In this document: in pieces, positions 20,616 through 29,191 of the stretch
Layout of the letters: each line of letters begins with the position of its first letter
Position numbering within the stretch: the stretch's first letter is position 1
DNA from: Flavobacterium hibernum
Lineage (GTDB): Bacteria > Bacteroidota > Bacteroidia > Flavobacteriales > Flavobacteriaceae
DNA length: 64,000 nt
NCBI RefSeq assembly: GCF_000832125.1
Contig: NZ_JPRK01000005.1
Coordinates: forward strand, 310,001 to 374,000
Reading direction: 5' to 3'
The notes under the pieces: model-generated
The model's database searches: none
The model's input: the letters and a program-made list of their open reading frames with translations, nothing else
Told to the model about the DNA's origin: nothing
Position numbers and translations under genes: made by a program

Positions 20616-21293
20616 ATGAAAAATATTGCCAAAGACGTTTACCAAATTCCATTGTTTCCAAGAAATGCTATCAATTGTTATGTAATTGAAGATGTTTTAA
20701 TTGATGCCGGAATTCGAAGTTCTGCAAACATAATTATAAAGGCTTTAAAAGATAAAACGATAATCAAACACGCATTGACTCACGCACATGCAGATCATCA
20801 GGGAAGCAGTAAAATAATCTGCGAAATGCTAAATATTCCGCTTTTATGCAGTGAACCTGAAAAGGCAGCTGCAGAAAATGGAAATGTAATTTTCGAATAC
20901 CCAAATCCGAATCACGTTATTCCGAAATTTCAAAAACAATTCTGGGCAGGAAAAGGGCATCAAGTTTCTGAAATATTAAAAGAAAGCGATAAAATTGGCG
21001 GATTCACAGTTATTGAGACTCCAGGGCATTCCAGCGGACATTTGTCCTTTTTCAGAGAAAGTGATGGCGTTTTAATTGTTGGTGATGTGATGACAAATAT
21101 GAATCTTTTGACAACAAAAGTCGGCTTACATGAACCGCCGCAGTTATTTACTTCTGATAAAGAAACGAATAGAAAATCCATTTTAAAATTAGCAGCTTTA
21201 AAACCAAAAATACTCTGCTTTGGTCACGGACCTGTTTTAAAAAATAATGGAGAGTTAGAAAAATTTGTTCGAAAACTCAAACTATATTATTAA
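20616..21293 (+). CDS. MBL-fold metallo-hydrolase
   Basis: This 225-residue metallo-beta-lactamase-fold protein has the zinc motif THAHADHQGS at about residues 55-64, the next metal ligand in ETPGHSSGHLSFF and a third in VGDVMTNMN, with a final FGHGPVL histidine. The order matches glyoxalase-II-like hydrolases. The substrate is unknown. It follows a Crp-like regulator gene on the same strand. No signal peptide is seen, so it is probably cytoplasmic. Confidence 0.87.
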   Translation: MKNIAKDVYQIPLFPRNAINCYVIEDVLIDAGIRSSANIIIKALKDKTIIKHALTHAHADHQGSSKIICEMLNIPLLCSEPEKAAAENGNVIFEYPNPNHVIPKFQKQFWAGKGHQVSEILKESDKIGGFTVIETPGHSSGHLSFFRESDGVLIVGDVMTNMNLLTTKVGLHEPPQLFTSDKETNRKSILKLAALKPKILCFGHGPVLKNNGELEKFVRKLKLYY

Positions 21294-21366
21294 CAAGAAT
21301 TTACACATTCTGTAAGTTTTCATTAAGACAATTCTAATAATTTTACTCTCAACTAATTAATTCTAT

Positions 21367-22116
21367 ATGAGAGTAAAATTACTTACCACAATTTCTTTTT
21401 TCACGTATCAGCTTAGTATTTCCCAAACCGAAAAACTCCTTAACGGAAAAGTTATTTCTAATAATTCTCCTCTCAATAAAGTTGAAGTAATAAATAAAAC
21501 AGCTCAAACTAGTACAAGAACAAACGAGCGTGGAGAATTCTCGATTCTAGTAAAAGCGCAGGATAGTTTAATATTTTTCACAAAAGATTATCTATTCACA
21601 CGGTTGAATATTACAGCAAAGGAAATCGAAACCAATAATCTTACAGTAAATATGATTGCGAAACCAGAAGAATTAAATGAGGTAATTGTTGCTCAAGCAA
21701 TAAAACCCGTTTTTCTCAGTAAAGAAGATATAAAACAAATCAAATTAAATTCGCATAAATCAAAAGAGGGATTAAAAATTCAAAATTTTCATGAGGTAAA
21801 AGGAGGTCCACTAGATATGGATTTCATTCGTATGGGCAAGGAAGTTTACAACTTATTCAAAAGAGAGAAAAAGGTACCCAAAAAAGAAACTTCAAAAAGT
21901 AATTTTAGAAATTTAATTATAACCACATGTACTGAAGATTTCTTTCTCAAAGATTTAAAATTAAATTCTGAAGAAAAGGAACTTTTTCTTCAATTCTGCG
22001 ATGCCGATCCAAAATCCAAAAGACTTTTAGAAAATCCAAATATTTTAAATACAATGGATTTTTTGTATTCTAAAAACAAAGAGTTTCAGCAGTTAAACTC
22101 AGAGATTAAAAACTAA
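21367..22116 (+). CDS. Secreted carboxypeptidase-regulatory-like domain protein, paralogue 1
   Basis: This 249-residue protein has a signal peptide (about 1-20, ending LSISQ) and a carboxypeptidase-regulatory-like (CarbopepD_reg_2) beta-sandwich at about 23-110, recognisable from LLNGKVISNNSPLNKVEVIN and a NERGEFSI turn. It ends in a unique, charged C-terminal region. Proteins of this type in Bacteroidota are periplasmic or outer-membrane-associated and of unknown function. It is the first of two tandem paralogues 11 bp apart. The first 116 nt of the two genes differ at only two positions, while the rest is clearly diverged. Confidence 0.8.
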   Translation: MRVKLLTTISFFTYQLSISQTEKLLNGKVISNNSPLNKVEVINKTAQTSTRTNERGEFSILVKAQDSLIFFTKDYLFTRLNITAKEIETNNLTVNMIAKPEELNEVIVAQAIKPVFLSKEDIKQIKLNSHKSKEGLKIQNFHEVKGGPLDMDFIRMGKEVYNLFKREKKVPKKETSKSNFRNLIITTCTEDFFLKDLKLNSEEKELFLQFCDADPKSKRLLENPNILNTMDFLYSKNKEFQQLNSEIKN

Positions 22117-22127
22117 AAGTTCTTTAA

Positions 22128-22859
22128 ATGAAAGTAAAATTACTTACCACAATTTCTTTTTTCACGTATCAGCTTAGTATTTCCCAAAGCGAAAAACTCC
22201 TTAACGGAAAAGTTATTTCTAATAATTCTCCTCTCAATAAAGTCGAGGTAATTAATAAAACTGCCAAAACAAATACAACTACTAATGATTTGGGCGAATT
22301 TTCGATTTCGGTAAAAGCAAAAGATAGTTTACTGTTTTTCTCCAAAGATTATTTTTTCACCCGATTAAAATTAACTCAAAGAGATATAGATCAAGACAAT
22401 ATTATTGTCAATATGGTTATAAAACCTGAGGAACTAAATGAAATCGTTATTACAAACATAAAATTTGCTCCGATACATACTTCTCAGCAAGATATAGATG
22501 ATATAAAATTCGCAAAAAATGTTTCATCTTTACAAAAGTACACTGGCGTTTACGATGGAACCATAACAAATGGTGTCGATTTTGCAAGACTTGGCACGGG
22601 TATAGTCAATTTGTTTAAGAAAGAAGACAATGAACCTAAAAAGAAAACTCCCGAAATTGACTTCAGAAAACTAATAAAAACATCTGTTCCAGATGATTTC
22701 TTTCTAAAAGATTTAAAATTAAAACAAGATGAAAAAGAATTGTTCTTAGATTTCTGTGATGCTGATCCAAGATCATTAAATCTACTTAATCACAGTAATA
22801 TTCTCTTGACAATGGATTTTTTAATGCTTAAAAGCAAAGAATTTAAGTCATTGCACTAA
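22128..22859 (+). CDS. Secreted carboxypeptidase-regulatory-like domain protein, paralogue 2
   Basis: This 243-residue paralogue of the preceding gene has the same signal peptide, the same beta-sandwich (LLNGKVISNN to IKPEELNEIVI) and a related C-terminal block with DDFFLKDLKL and DFCDADPRSLNLL (DDFFLKDLK corresponds to EDFFLKDLK in copy 1, and both share FCDADP). The middle, about residues 115-165, is different in the two copies. The function is unknown; the pair is probably one operon. The stop lies 6 bp from the convergent TspO gene. Confidence 0.8.
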   Translation: MKVKLLTTISFFTYQLSISQSEKLLNGKVISNNSPLNKVEVINKTAKTNTTTNDLGEFSISVKAKDSLLFFSKDYFFTRLKLTQRDIDQDNIIVNMVIKPEELNEIVITNIKFAPIHTSQQDIDDIKFAKNVSSLQKYTGVYDGTITNGVDFARLGTGIVNLFKKEDNEPKKKTPEIDFRKLIKTSVPDDFFLKDLKLKQDEKELFLDFCDADPRSLNLLNHSNILLTMDFLMLKSKEFKSLH

Positions 22860-22865
22860 AATCAA

Positions 22866-23342
22866 TTATTTGTTTAACCACCAAATACTAGCATTTAAAA
22901 CTCCTGCAAAAAGAACCCACACCAAATAGGGGATTAATAAATATCCAGCAATTTTATTGATTTTAACGAATTTAAAATACGTTTCATAAATCATAAGCCA
23001 TAAAAGTGCAATTTCAATAAAAGCCAATAATGGATTTTTTAATCCAAAGAATAAATAAGACCAGATTGCATTTAATGCCAATTGAATTAAAAAAAATCCA
23101 AGTGCTTTTTTCACCTCTTCATTTTGTTCTTTTATCTTATCCCAAACTAATCCTGCTGCAACAGCCATAAAAATGTAAAGTACAGTCCAAACTGGCATAA
23201 AAATCCAATTTGGTGGATTAAAACTTGGTTTTATAAGAGTTGGATACCAAGCCTCTACACTTGGTCTTGTTACAGTACTGGCAGAATATCCTACTGCTAA
23301 ACAAACTATCAGAGCAATTGCTATTTTGGTTATCTTGTTCAT
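22866..23342 (-). CDS. TspO/MBR family tryptophan-rich sensory protein
   Basis: This 158-residue inner-membrane protein has five predicted helices and the TspO signature: WYPTLIKPSFNPPNWIFMPV (about 32-51), then WTVLYIFMAVAAGLVW, then ALNAIWSYLFFGLKNPLLAF. TspO proteins bind porphyrins and related tetrapyrroles and are linked to oxidative and light stress. A TAnnTTTG box on the minus strand (TATTTTTG at 23368-23361) lies 19 bp before the start. It is convergent with the tandem paralogues and divergent from mvaD. Confidence 0.93.
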   Translation of the reverse strand: MNKITKIAIALIVCLAVGYSASTVTRPSVEAWYPTLIKPSFNPPNWIFMPVWTVLYIFMAVAAGLVWDKIKEQNEEVKKALGFFLIQLALNAIWSYLFFGLKNPLLAFIEIALLWLMIYETYFKFVKINKIAGYLLIPYLVWVLFAGVLNASIWWLNK

Positions 23343-23476
23343 TCTATTTCAATTTTTAGTCAAAAATAGTGAAAAAGAAAGTTTAAACCATAGAAGCTAC
23401 ATAGGTTACCTTTCAATTATTACAATTTATTACACAAGTTACACGGATAAAAAATTATCTATAATGGTGAAAAAAC

Positions 23477-23484
23477 TATCTTTG
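23477..23484 (+). promoter_or_regulatory. -7 promoter box for mvaD
   Basis: TATCTTTG matches TAnnTTTG exactly, 17 bp before the mvaD ATG. No clear TTG box was found at the proper distance upstream. Confidence 0.55.
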
Positions 23485-23501
23485 CCAAAATTTTATAATT
23501 C

Positions 23502-24614
23502 ATGTTCACAACAACTGATTTCATTCCAAATCAATATATTTCGACAGTAGAAAAAGGAAACTTTGAATGGAGTGCGCCCAGCAATATTGCTTTAGTGAAA
23601 TATTGGGGGAAAAAAGACAATCAAATTCCGGCAAACCCTTCGGTAAGTTTTACTTTAAAAAATTGCAAAACGATTACGAAATTGGGCTTTACTAAGAAAA
23701 GCGCTTCGGCCGAAGTCTCGGGACAGCTCAGCGTGGCAAATGAATTTTCTTTTGATCTACTTTTTGAAGGAAAACCAAAAGAGGATTTTAAACCAAAAAT
23801 TCAGAAGTTTTTAGAACGAATTGAAATTTATTTACCTTTTTTAAAAGACTATCATTTTACGATCGATACTCAAAATACATTTCCGCACAGTTCAGGAATT
23901 GCTTCTTCGGCATCGGGAATGGCAGCTTTGGCAATGAATTTTATGAGTTTAGAAAGATTGCTAAATCCTAAAATGACTGATGACTATTTTTATCAAAAAG
24001 CTTCTTTTCTTGCACGTTTAGGCTCTGGAAGTGCTTGTAGAAGCGTAAAAGGAAACGTTGTTGTTTGGGGAAATCAGGCAAACATTGAAGAAAGTTCAGA
24101 TTTATACGGAGTTGAATTTCCGTATGTAATTCATGACAATTTCAAGAATTATCAAGATACTATTTTGCTAGTGGACAAAGGTGAGAAACAAGTTTCGAGC
24201 ACCGTTGGACATGATTTAATGCACAATCATCCTTATGCCGAAAGACGTTTTGCTCAGGCGCATGAAAATCTGGATCAGCTAATTGCTATTTTTGAAAGCG
24301 GAAATTTAGATGAGTTCATTAAAGTTGTTGAAAGCGAAGCTTTGACTTTGCACGCGATGATGATGACTTCGATGCCGTATTTTATTTTAATGAAACCAAA
24401 CACTTTGCAGATCATTAATGCGATTTGGAAATTTAGAAATGAAACTCACATTCCCGTTTGTTTTACGCTTGATGCGGGAGCAAATGTTCATGTACTTTAT
24501 CCCGAAAGCGTTAGCCAGAAAGTATTACAATTTATTCAGGACGAATTAGTTGTATTTTGTCAGAATCGTCAGTACATTTGCGACCAAATTGGAGACGGTG
24601 CAATTGCATTATAA
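23502..24614 (+). CDS. mvaD: Diphosphomevalonate decarboxylase
   Basis: This 370-residue GHMP-fold enzyme has WSAPSNIALVKYWGKKDNQI near residues 24-43, the family start motif, and the phosphate loop PHSSGIASSASGMAALAM around 128-145. GSGSACRSVKG follows, the typical mevalonate diphosphate decarboxylase stretch. It forms isopentenyl diphosphate from mevalonate-5-diphosphate in the cytoplasm. Next to it are a mevalonate-kinase-like gene and a prenyltransferase. One oddity: residues about 68-79 (ASAEVSGQLSVA) are encoded by a 37-nt stretch that is 70% G+C in an AT-rich gene and contain a 15-nt match to an intergenic palindrome at 49281-49295. This looks like an in-frame repeat insertion on a surface loop. 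Confidence 0.95.
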   Translation: MFTTTDFIPNQYISTVEKGNFEWSAPSNIALVKYWGKKDNQIPANPSVSFTLKNCKTITKLGFTKKSASAEVSGQLSVANEFSFDLLFEGKPKEDFKPKIQKFLERIEIYLPFLKDYHFTIDTQNTFPHSSGIASSASGMAALAMNFMSLERLLNPKMTDDYFYQKASFLARLGSGSACRSVKGNVVVWGNQANIEESSDLYGVEFPYVIHDNFKNYQDTILLVDKGEKQVSSTVGHDLMHNHPYAERRFAQAHENLDQLIAIFESGNLDEFIKVVESEALTLHAMMMTSMPYFILMKPNTLQIINAIWKFRNETHIPVCFTLDAGANVHVLYPESVSQKVLQFIQDELVVFCQNRQYICDQIGDGAIAL

Positions 24615-24662
24615 TTTTCCGTACCTTTAATTAAAATTTTGATTTTTAGACATAAAATAAAC

Positions 24663-25601
24663 ATGAAAGGACCACTATTTTACTCAAAAATATTACTCTT
24701 TGGAGAATACGGAATCATCCGCGACTCTAAAGGACTTTCTATTCCTTATAATTTTTACAACGGTGCATTGAAGAAATCTGAAGAACCTTCGGAGGAAGCT
24801 ATGGCATCAAACGCAAGTTTAAAACGTTACGTAACTTATCTTGAAACTTTACAAACTGAGCAACCAGATTTAGTAACTTTTGATTTGGCTACTTTAAAAA
24901 ATGACGTTGAAACTGGAATGTATTTCGATTCTAGTATCCCTCAAGGCTATGGAGTTGGTAGTAGTGGCGCACTTGTGGCTGCTATTTATGATAAATATGC
25001 TACAAACAAAATAACAGTTTTAGAGAATTTAACTCGTGAAAAACTGCTACAATTAAAAAATATATTTTCTCAAATGGAGAGCTTTTTCCACGGAAAAAGT
25101 TCTGGTTTAGATCCTTTAAACAGTTATTTAAGCATTCCCATTTTAATAAATTCCAAAGATAATATTGAAGCAACGGGAATTCCTACTCAAAGTTTTGATG
25201 GAAAAGGGGCTGTGTTTTTATTAGATTCTGGAATTGTTGGAGAAACTGCTCCAATGGTAAATATCTTTATGGAAAACCTAAAAGACAAAGGTTTTCGTGC
25301 GATGCTTAAAAACCAATTTGTAAAATATACTGACGCTTGTGTAGAGAACTTTTTACATGGCGACATGAAATCATTATTCACAAATACTAAAAAGCTGTCA
25401 AAAGTCGTTTTAAATAACTTTAAACCAATGATTCCGGAACAATTTCATGGAATATGGCAAAACGGAATTGACACAAATGATTATTACTTAAAACTTTGTG
25501 GTTCTGGCGGTGGCGGGTACATTCTTGGTTTTACTGAAGATTTAGAGCGCGCTAAAGCATCTTTAAAAGATTATAAGTTAGAAGTTGTTTACCAATTCTA
25601 A
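24663..25601 (+). CDS. GHMP-family kinase, mevalonate kinase-like
   Basis: This 312-residue protein is taken from the ATG at 24663 (MKGPLFYSKILLFGEYGIIR), since an earlier ATG at 24639 adds eight residues before the conserved start. The N-terminal SKILLFGEYGI motif and the glycine-rich ATP loop SIPQGYGVGSSGALVAA (about 95-111) are those of GHMP kinases, as is the C-terminal KLCGSGGGGYILGF. The downstream position after mvaD supports mevalonate or phosphomevalonate kinase activity. Which of the two phosphorylations it performs cannot be decided from sequence alone. Confidence 0.87.
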   Translation: MKGPLFYSKILLFGEYGIIRDSKGLSIPYNFYNGALKKSEEPSEEAMASNASLKRYVTYLETLQTEQPDLVTFDLATLKNDVETGMYFDSSIPQGYGVGSSGALVAAIYDKYATNKITVLENLTREKLLQLKNIFSQMESFFHGKSSGLDPLNSYLSIPILINSKDNIEATGIPTQSFDGKGAVFLLDSGIVGETAPMVNIFMENLKDKGFRAMLKNQFVKYTDACVENFLHGDMKSLFTNTKKLSKVVLNNFKPMIPEQFHGIWQNGIDTNDYYLKLCGSGGGGYILGFTEDLERAKASLKDYKLEVVYQF

Positions 25602-25674
25602 TTTAAAACTTCTTTAAAAATCAAGCCTTCTAAATATGTCTTTCCAGAAATTATTAAGATAAAAGCTATCTAAT

Positions 25675-26265
25675 ATGAAAAGCATTTTAAAAATCATCAA
25701 AGCAACTTTTTTAGGAGGAATTCTGTTTTTGGCGCCAATCGTTTTGTTATTGGTTATTCTTGAAAAAGGATATCATATTATACAGAAAATAACACATCCA
25801 ATTATAAGTCATTTCCCTAAAGTGAAAATTTTAGGATTGGCAATCGAAGAAATAGTTGCGATAACAATCATATTCATTATTTGTATTACTGCCGGTTTAA
25901 TTGCCAGAACAGAATATGCTAAAAGACTAATTGAAAAATTAGAAAACGGAATCCTAAGCTTCATTCCAGGTTATTCATTCATGAAGAAAACGAATGAAAA
26001 CATAATGGGCTTTGAATCTAATGAAAATTTAAAAGTGGTCTTAGTTCCCACAGATGCAGGATTGCAATTTGCTTTTTTAATAGAACAAATAGACGAAAAC
26101 AATTTTACTGTATTTGTTCCTGACGCACCAAGTCCTTGGACTGGCTCTGTATGTTTTGTAAATAAAAAAGATATTACAGAAGTTGGAATTTCTCAGAAAG
26201 AAGCCTTAGCTTGCATTAGAAAATTAGGTCTTGGTTCTGCAGCACTATTAAAAGACAAACTTTAA
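25675..26265 (+). CDS. DUF502 family inner-membrane protein
   Basis: This 196-residue protein has two N-terminal membrane helices (about 9-28 and 56-77) and the DUF502 core with GILSFIPGYSFMKKTNENI and VFVPDAPSPWTGSVCFV. The function of this family is unknown. It sits between the mevalonate-kinase-like gene and the UbiA prenyltransferase on the same strand, with gaps of 73 and 64 bp, so co-expression with isoprenoid genes is plausible but not shown. Confidence 0.85.
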   Translation: MKSILKIIKATFLGGILFLAPIVLLLVILEKGYHIIQKITHPIISHFPKVKILGLAIEEIVAITIIFIICITAGLIARTEYAKRLIEKLENGILSFIPGYSFMKKTNENIMGFESNENLKVVLVPTDAGLQFAFLIEQIDENNFTVFVPDAPSPWTGSVCFVNKKDITEVGISQKEALACIRKLGLGSAALLKDKL

Positions 26266-26329
26266 TATCTACAGCAAACCTATTTTTTAGAAACAAGTCT
26301 TAATTAATCCCCCAAACTAATCTTATAAA

Positions 26330-27286
26330 ATGTTAAGCAGACAGCACAAGCTTTTAGTGATGAAAATTGTTAGTTTGTTCTCTGTCGTAAGAGGCTATAA
26401 CATTCCTATTATTGTTTTAGCACAATACTTATCAGCAATTTTTATTTTGGCTCCTGAAAAAAGAGCACTTGATATTTTACTAGATTTCAACTTATTTTTG
26501 ATTGTTTTTGCATCGGCGATTACAATTGCATCGGGATATATTATTAACAATTTTTACGATAGCCAAAAAGATCTAATTAATAGACCGAATAAATCTATGT
26601 TGGATCGATTGGTGAGTCAAAAAACGAAACTTTCAGTTTATTTTACGCTTAATTTTATTGCAGCCTTAATGGCTTTGATTGTTTCCTGGCGTGCATTTTT
26701 ATTCTTTTCGGCCTATATTTTCCTGATTTGGTTCTACTCACATAAAATTAAAAAATATCCAATTGTTGGCAATCTGACTGCGGCTTTTCTGGCTGTTATT
26801 CCATTTTTCGCGATTTTATTGTACTTCTACAACAAAATTTCTTTTGAAGAGATTGAGGATCATATGAGTCATTTTATGGTGATTTCCGCGCATGCCGTTT
26901 TCTTGTTTTTATTGTTGCTTATTAGAGAAATGATCAAAGACTTAGAGAATCTAAAAGGAGATTTGGCCAACAATTACAGAACGATTCCAATAATTTATAA
27001 CGAAAAGATTTCTAAGCAAGTTATTACCATACTAACATTTCTAACTGTACTTCCGGTTTACGTTTTAATCAACATTTATGATGTGGGTTATATGGACATT
27101 TATTTTTATGTCTGCTTTGTTGTATTACTATTTTTCTTGATTTATTTATGGAAATCGAATTCTAAAGAACAGTATTTACTGCTTCATAATGTATTGAAGT
27201 TTTTAATTGTTTCCGGCGTTTGCTGCATCGTTTTGATTAACCCAAGTATTTTGTGGCACGGAAAGAATTTACTATTAAAGTCTTAA
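26330..27286 (+). CDS. UbiA-family prenyltransferase
   Basis: This 318-residue polytopic membrane protein has the two aspartate-rich UbiA motifs: NNFYDSQKDLINRP (Asp77 and Asp81) and, in the second half, IKDLENLKGDLANNYRTIP. About eight to nine helices are predicted. Family members attach prenyl chains to aromatic or glycerol acceptors. In flavobacteria this neighbour of mevalonate genes is usually labelled geranylgeranylglycerol-phosphate geranylgeranyltransferase, an archaeal-type ether-lipid step; menaquinone or heme-O synthesis are alternatives. The acceptor is not determined here. A second in-frame ATG at 26360 is possible. Confidence 0.85.
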   Translation: MLSRQHKLLVMKIVSLFSVVRGYNIPIIVLAQYLSAIFILAPEKRALDILLDFNLFLIVFASAITIASGYIINNFYDSQKDLINRPNKSMLDRLVSQKTKLSVYFTLNFIAALMALIVSWRAFLFFSAYIFLIWFYSHKIKKYPIVGNLTAAFLAVIPFFAILLYFYNKISFEEIEDHMSHFMVISAHAVFLFLLLLIREMIKDLENLKGDLANNYRTIPIIYNEKISKQVITILTFLTVLPVYVLINIYDVGYMDIYFYVCFVVLLFFLIYLWKSNSKEQYLLLHNVLKFLIVSGVCCIVLINPSILWHGKNLLLKS

Positions 27287-27404
27287 AAACTATTGAACTG
27301 AGATTCTCGAAGAATTACTGAAAAGGTTTATAAATTATAATTTCAAAATTTTATTCTTCTTTGTAAAATAACCTTTTTTACAAAATGTCTAAAAGAAGCT
27401 AATT
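27287..27404. other. Intergenic stretch with a short inverted repeat
   Basis: Between the prenyltransferase and the candidate RNA the only feature is an 8-bp inverted repeat (TTGTAAAA at 27361-27368 with TTTTACAA at 27376-27383), a possible weak terminator for the upstream gene. No reading frame of merit was found. Confidence 0.5.
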
Positions 27405-27486
27405 GTCTGAGGATAGCCCCGATTGCGCAGAAATCCTTTTGTTTTTTCCTTTAAAAAACAAAAGATTGGAGCAAAAGCGGGAAACC
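27405..27486 (+). ncRNA. Candidate structured RNA, Flavo-1-like
   Basis: The segment starting GGATAGCCCCGATTG and ending AGCAAAAGCGGGAAA frames a perfect 12-bp hairpin (CTTTTGTTTTTT at 27436-27447 with 27453-27464). The flanks AATCC/GATTGGAGC and GCCCC/GCGGG could form a closing structure. This arrangement resembles, from memory, the Flavo-1 RNA motif known only from Bacteroidota; strand and exact ends are uncertain. It lies in a gap of over 300 bp without coding potential, upstream of the pseudouridine synthase. Confidence 0.5.
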
Positions 27487-27587
27487 ATGCTTGAAAAAAA
27501 TGCCAATTATAATGCTTCTACATCTACAAAAAATAACAGCTATCAATCTAAGAACAATGAACTTAGGATTATTTAGCAAGAATAAAC

Positions 27588-27595
27588 TATCTTTG
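27588..27595 (+). promoter_or_regulatory. -7 promoter box for the pseudouridine synthase gene
   Basis: TATCTTTG matches TAnnTTTG exactly, 17 bp upstream of the ATG at 27613. No TTG box is evident at the usual distance. Confidence 0.55.
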
Positions 27596-27612
27596 CACAA
27601 ATTACAGAATTT

Positions 27613-28521
27613 ATGAACAATAAGGAAGGCAATAATAAAAGAGGCGGATCTAGACCAAGTGGCTCTAGACCAAACTCTAACAAGCCAAAACCTCCTATGG
27701 CGAAGCGCGCTCAAGGGCCAAAAAAAGTGAAACCTGCTGTTAAGGCTGCCGAAGAAGAAAAGGCTGAAAAAATTAAAAAACAGAATCAGGCTCCAAAAAG
27801 ACAAAAAGCTGCAGACGAAATTCGTTTGAACAAATACATCTCTAATTCTGGTGTTTGTTCGCGTCGTGATGCTGATATATACATTCAGTCTGGAAACGTT
27901 AAAGTAAACGGTGTTCCGGTAACTGAAATGGGTTATTTAGTAAAAATTAATGATGTTATAAACTTTGACGGCGTTACTTTGACTCCTGAAAAGAAAGAGT
28001 ACATCTTGTTGAACAAACCTAAAAACTTTACTACTGCTCTTGACGAAGGTCAGGAATATCGTAACGTTCTAGAACTTGTTCGTGGTTCTACAAATGCAAA
28101 AATTGGTCCAATTGGAAGAATGGACAAAAATACAACTGGTTTGTTGTTGTTTACTAATGATACTGATATGATTCGTAAATTTACTTTACCAAATCAGAAG
28201 TCATCTAAAATCTACCAGGTCTCTTTAGATAAAAACTTGAAATTTGAGGATTTAGAAAAAATCAGCAAAGGTTTGGTTCTAGACGGTCACCGCGTATTTG
28301 TTGAAGAAGTAAGCTATATTGAAAAGGAAGCAAAAAGCGAAGTAGGTCTTAAATTACGTTCATCGAATGTAAAAGTTGTTCGTGCTATTTTTGAACACTT
28401 TGATTATGATGTATTACGTATTGATCGTGTATCGTTTGCTGGTTTGACTAAAAAGAATTTACCAAGAGGTAACTGGCGTTTTTTGACTGAGCAAGAAATT
28501 ATCAATTTGAAAAACGTTTAA
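27613..28521 (+). CDS. RsuA/RluB-family rRNA pseudouridine synthase
   Basis: This 302-residue protein has a lysine/alanine-rich disordered N-terminus (1-66), an S4 RNA-binding domain at about 70-115 (RLNKYISNSGVCSRRDADIY) and the pseudouridine synthase domain. The catalytic aspartate is Asp171 in GRMDKNTTGLLLFTND. It isomerises a uridine in rRNA; whether in 23S (RluB) or 16S (RsuA) is not settled. The basic tail is common in Bacteroidota homologues. A terminator follows. Confidence 0.92.
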   Translation: MNNKEGNNKRGGSRPSGSRPNSNKPKPPMAKRAQGPKKVKPAVKAAEEEKAEKIKKQNQAPKRQKAADEIRLNKYISNSGVCSRRDADIYIQSGNVKVNGVPVTEMGYLVKINDVINFDGVTLTPEKKEYILLNKPKNFTTALDEGQEYRNVLELVRGSTNAKIGPIGRMDKNTTGLLLFTNDTDMIRKFTLPNQKSSKIYQVSLDKNLKFEDLEKISKGLVLDGHRVFVEEVSYIEKEAKSEVGLKLRSSNVKVVRAIFEHFDYDVLRIDRVSFAGLTKKNLPRGNWRFLTEQEIINLKNV

Positions 28522-28549
28522 GAAACGATTCAACATTGATTTTATATAT

Positions 28550-28588
28550 AAATCCTATTTTACTTTTGTAAGATGGGATTTTTTATTT
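28550..28588 (+). terminator. Terminator after the pseudouridine synthase gene
   Basis: A 14-bp stem with G-U pairs (28550-28563 with 28568-28581) and a 4-nt loop are followed by a T tract. It is 7 bp from the convergent gene's stop. Confidence 0.75.
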
Positions 28589-28594
28589 TAGAAA

Positions 28595-29191
28595 CTAAAA
28601 AAAGTTATGACCAAAAAGTGTAAAAATAGACCTTCCTATTGATTGGTTTTTTTCTTCAACCGTTTCATAACATGAAAATCCAAGCATAATTTTGATTCCG
28701 GGTGGAATACTGTTTAAAATATCTCTTTTTTGATCCTCCAAAAGTAATTTTAAACTTTCTAGCAATTGACTGTTATTCTTAAGATAAGAGACGACTAATA
28801 AAGCTGAAAAATTGAGAATCTCTCTGGCAGTTTCACTTTTAATTCCAACTTCATTGGAAATCATTTCAGAAATCCTACCTTTTTTGCTTGTAAAAATCTC
28901 TTTAACTATAGAGCTTCCTTCGATTCGGTAGCAGTCATCTACAGATAAAATTCGTCCTGATGTAAAATCGACTTCCTTATAAAAGGTAGAATCGTCTTCT
29001 AGCAATGAAACAATATCTTTATAAAAATCTAACTCCTCGGCCCTATTATATAAACCCATTAAAACTGTACCTATCGAAACATCAATTCCCTTTATTAAAA
29101 GTGCATCATTTTCAAAATAAAACTTGTTTAACTTTGAAACAACATTAGAAGAAATAAAACGTCTAAGTTCAATTTGTAGGTTTGGGGTCAT
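28595..29191 (-). CDS. Conserved hypothetical protein, DUF937-like
   Basis: This 198-residue protein has no signal peptide or membrane helix. The sequence has the helical repeats of DUF937-type proteins: an N-terminal LRRFISSNVVSKLNKFYFEN segment and a second segment SEMISNEVGIKSETAREILN followed by FSALLVVSYLKNN. No catalytic motif was recognised. It stands alone between the convergent pseudouridine synthase and a 280-bp AT-rich gap. The family link is a moderate-confidence reading by eye. Confidence 0.6.
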   Translation of the reverse strand: MTPNLQIELRRFISSNVVSKLNKFYFENDALLIKGIDVSIGTVLMGLYNRAEELDFYKDIVSLLEDDSTFYKEVDFTSGRILSVDDCYRIEGSSIVKEIFTSKKGRISEMISNEVGIKSETAREILNFSALLVVSYLKNNSQLLESLKLLLEDQKRDILNSIPPGIKIMLGFSCYETVEEKNQSIGRSIFTLFGHNFF

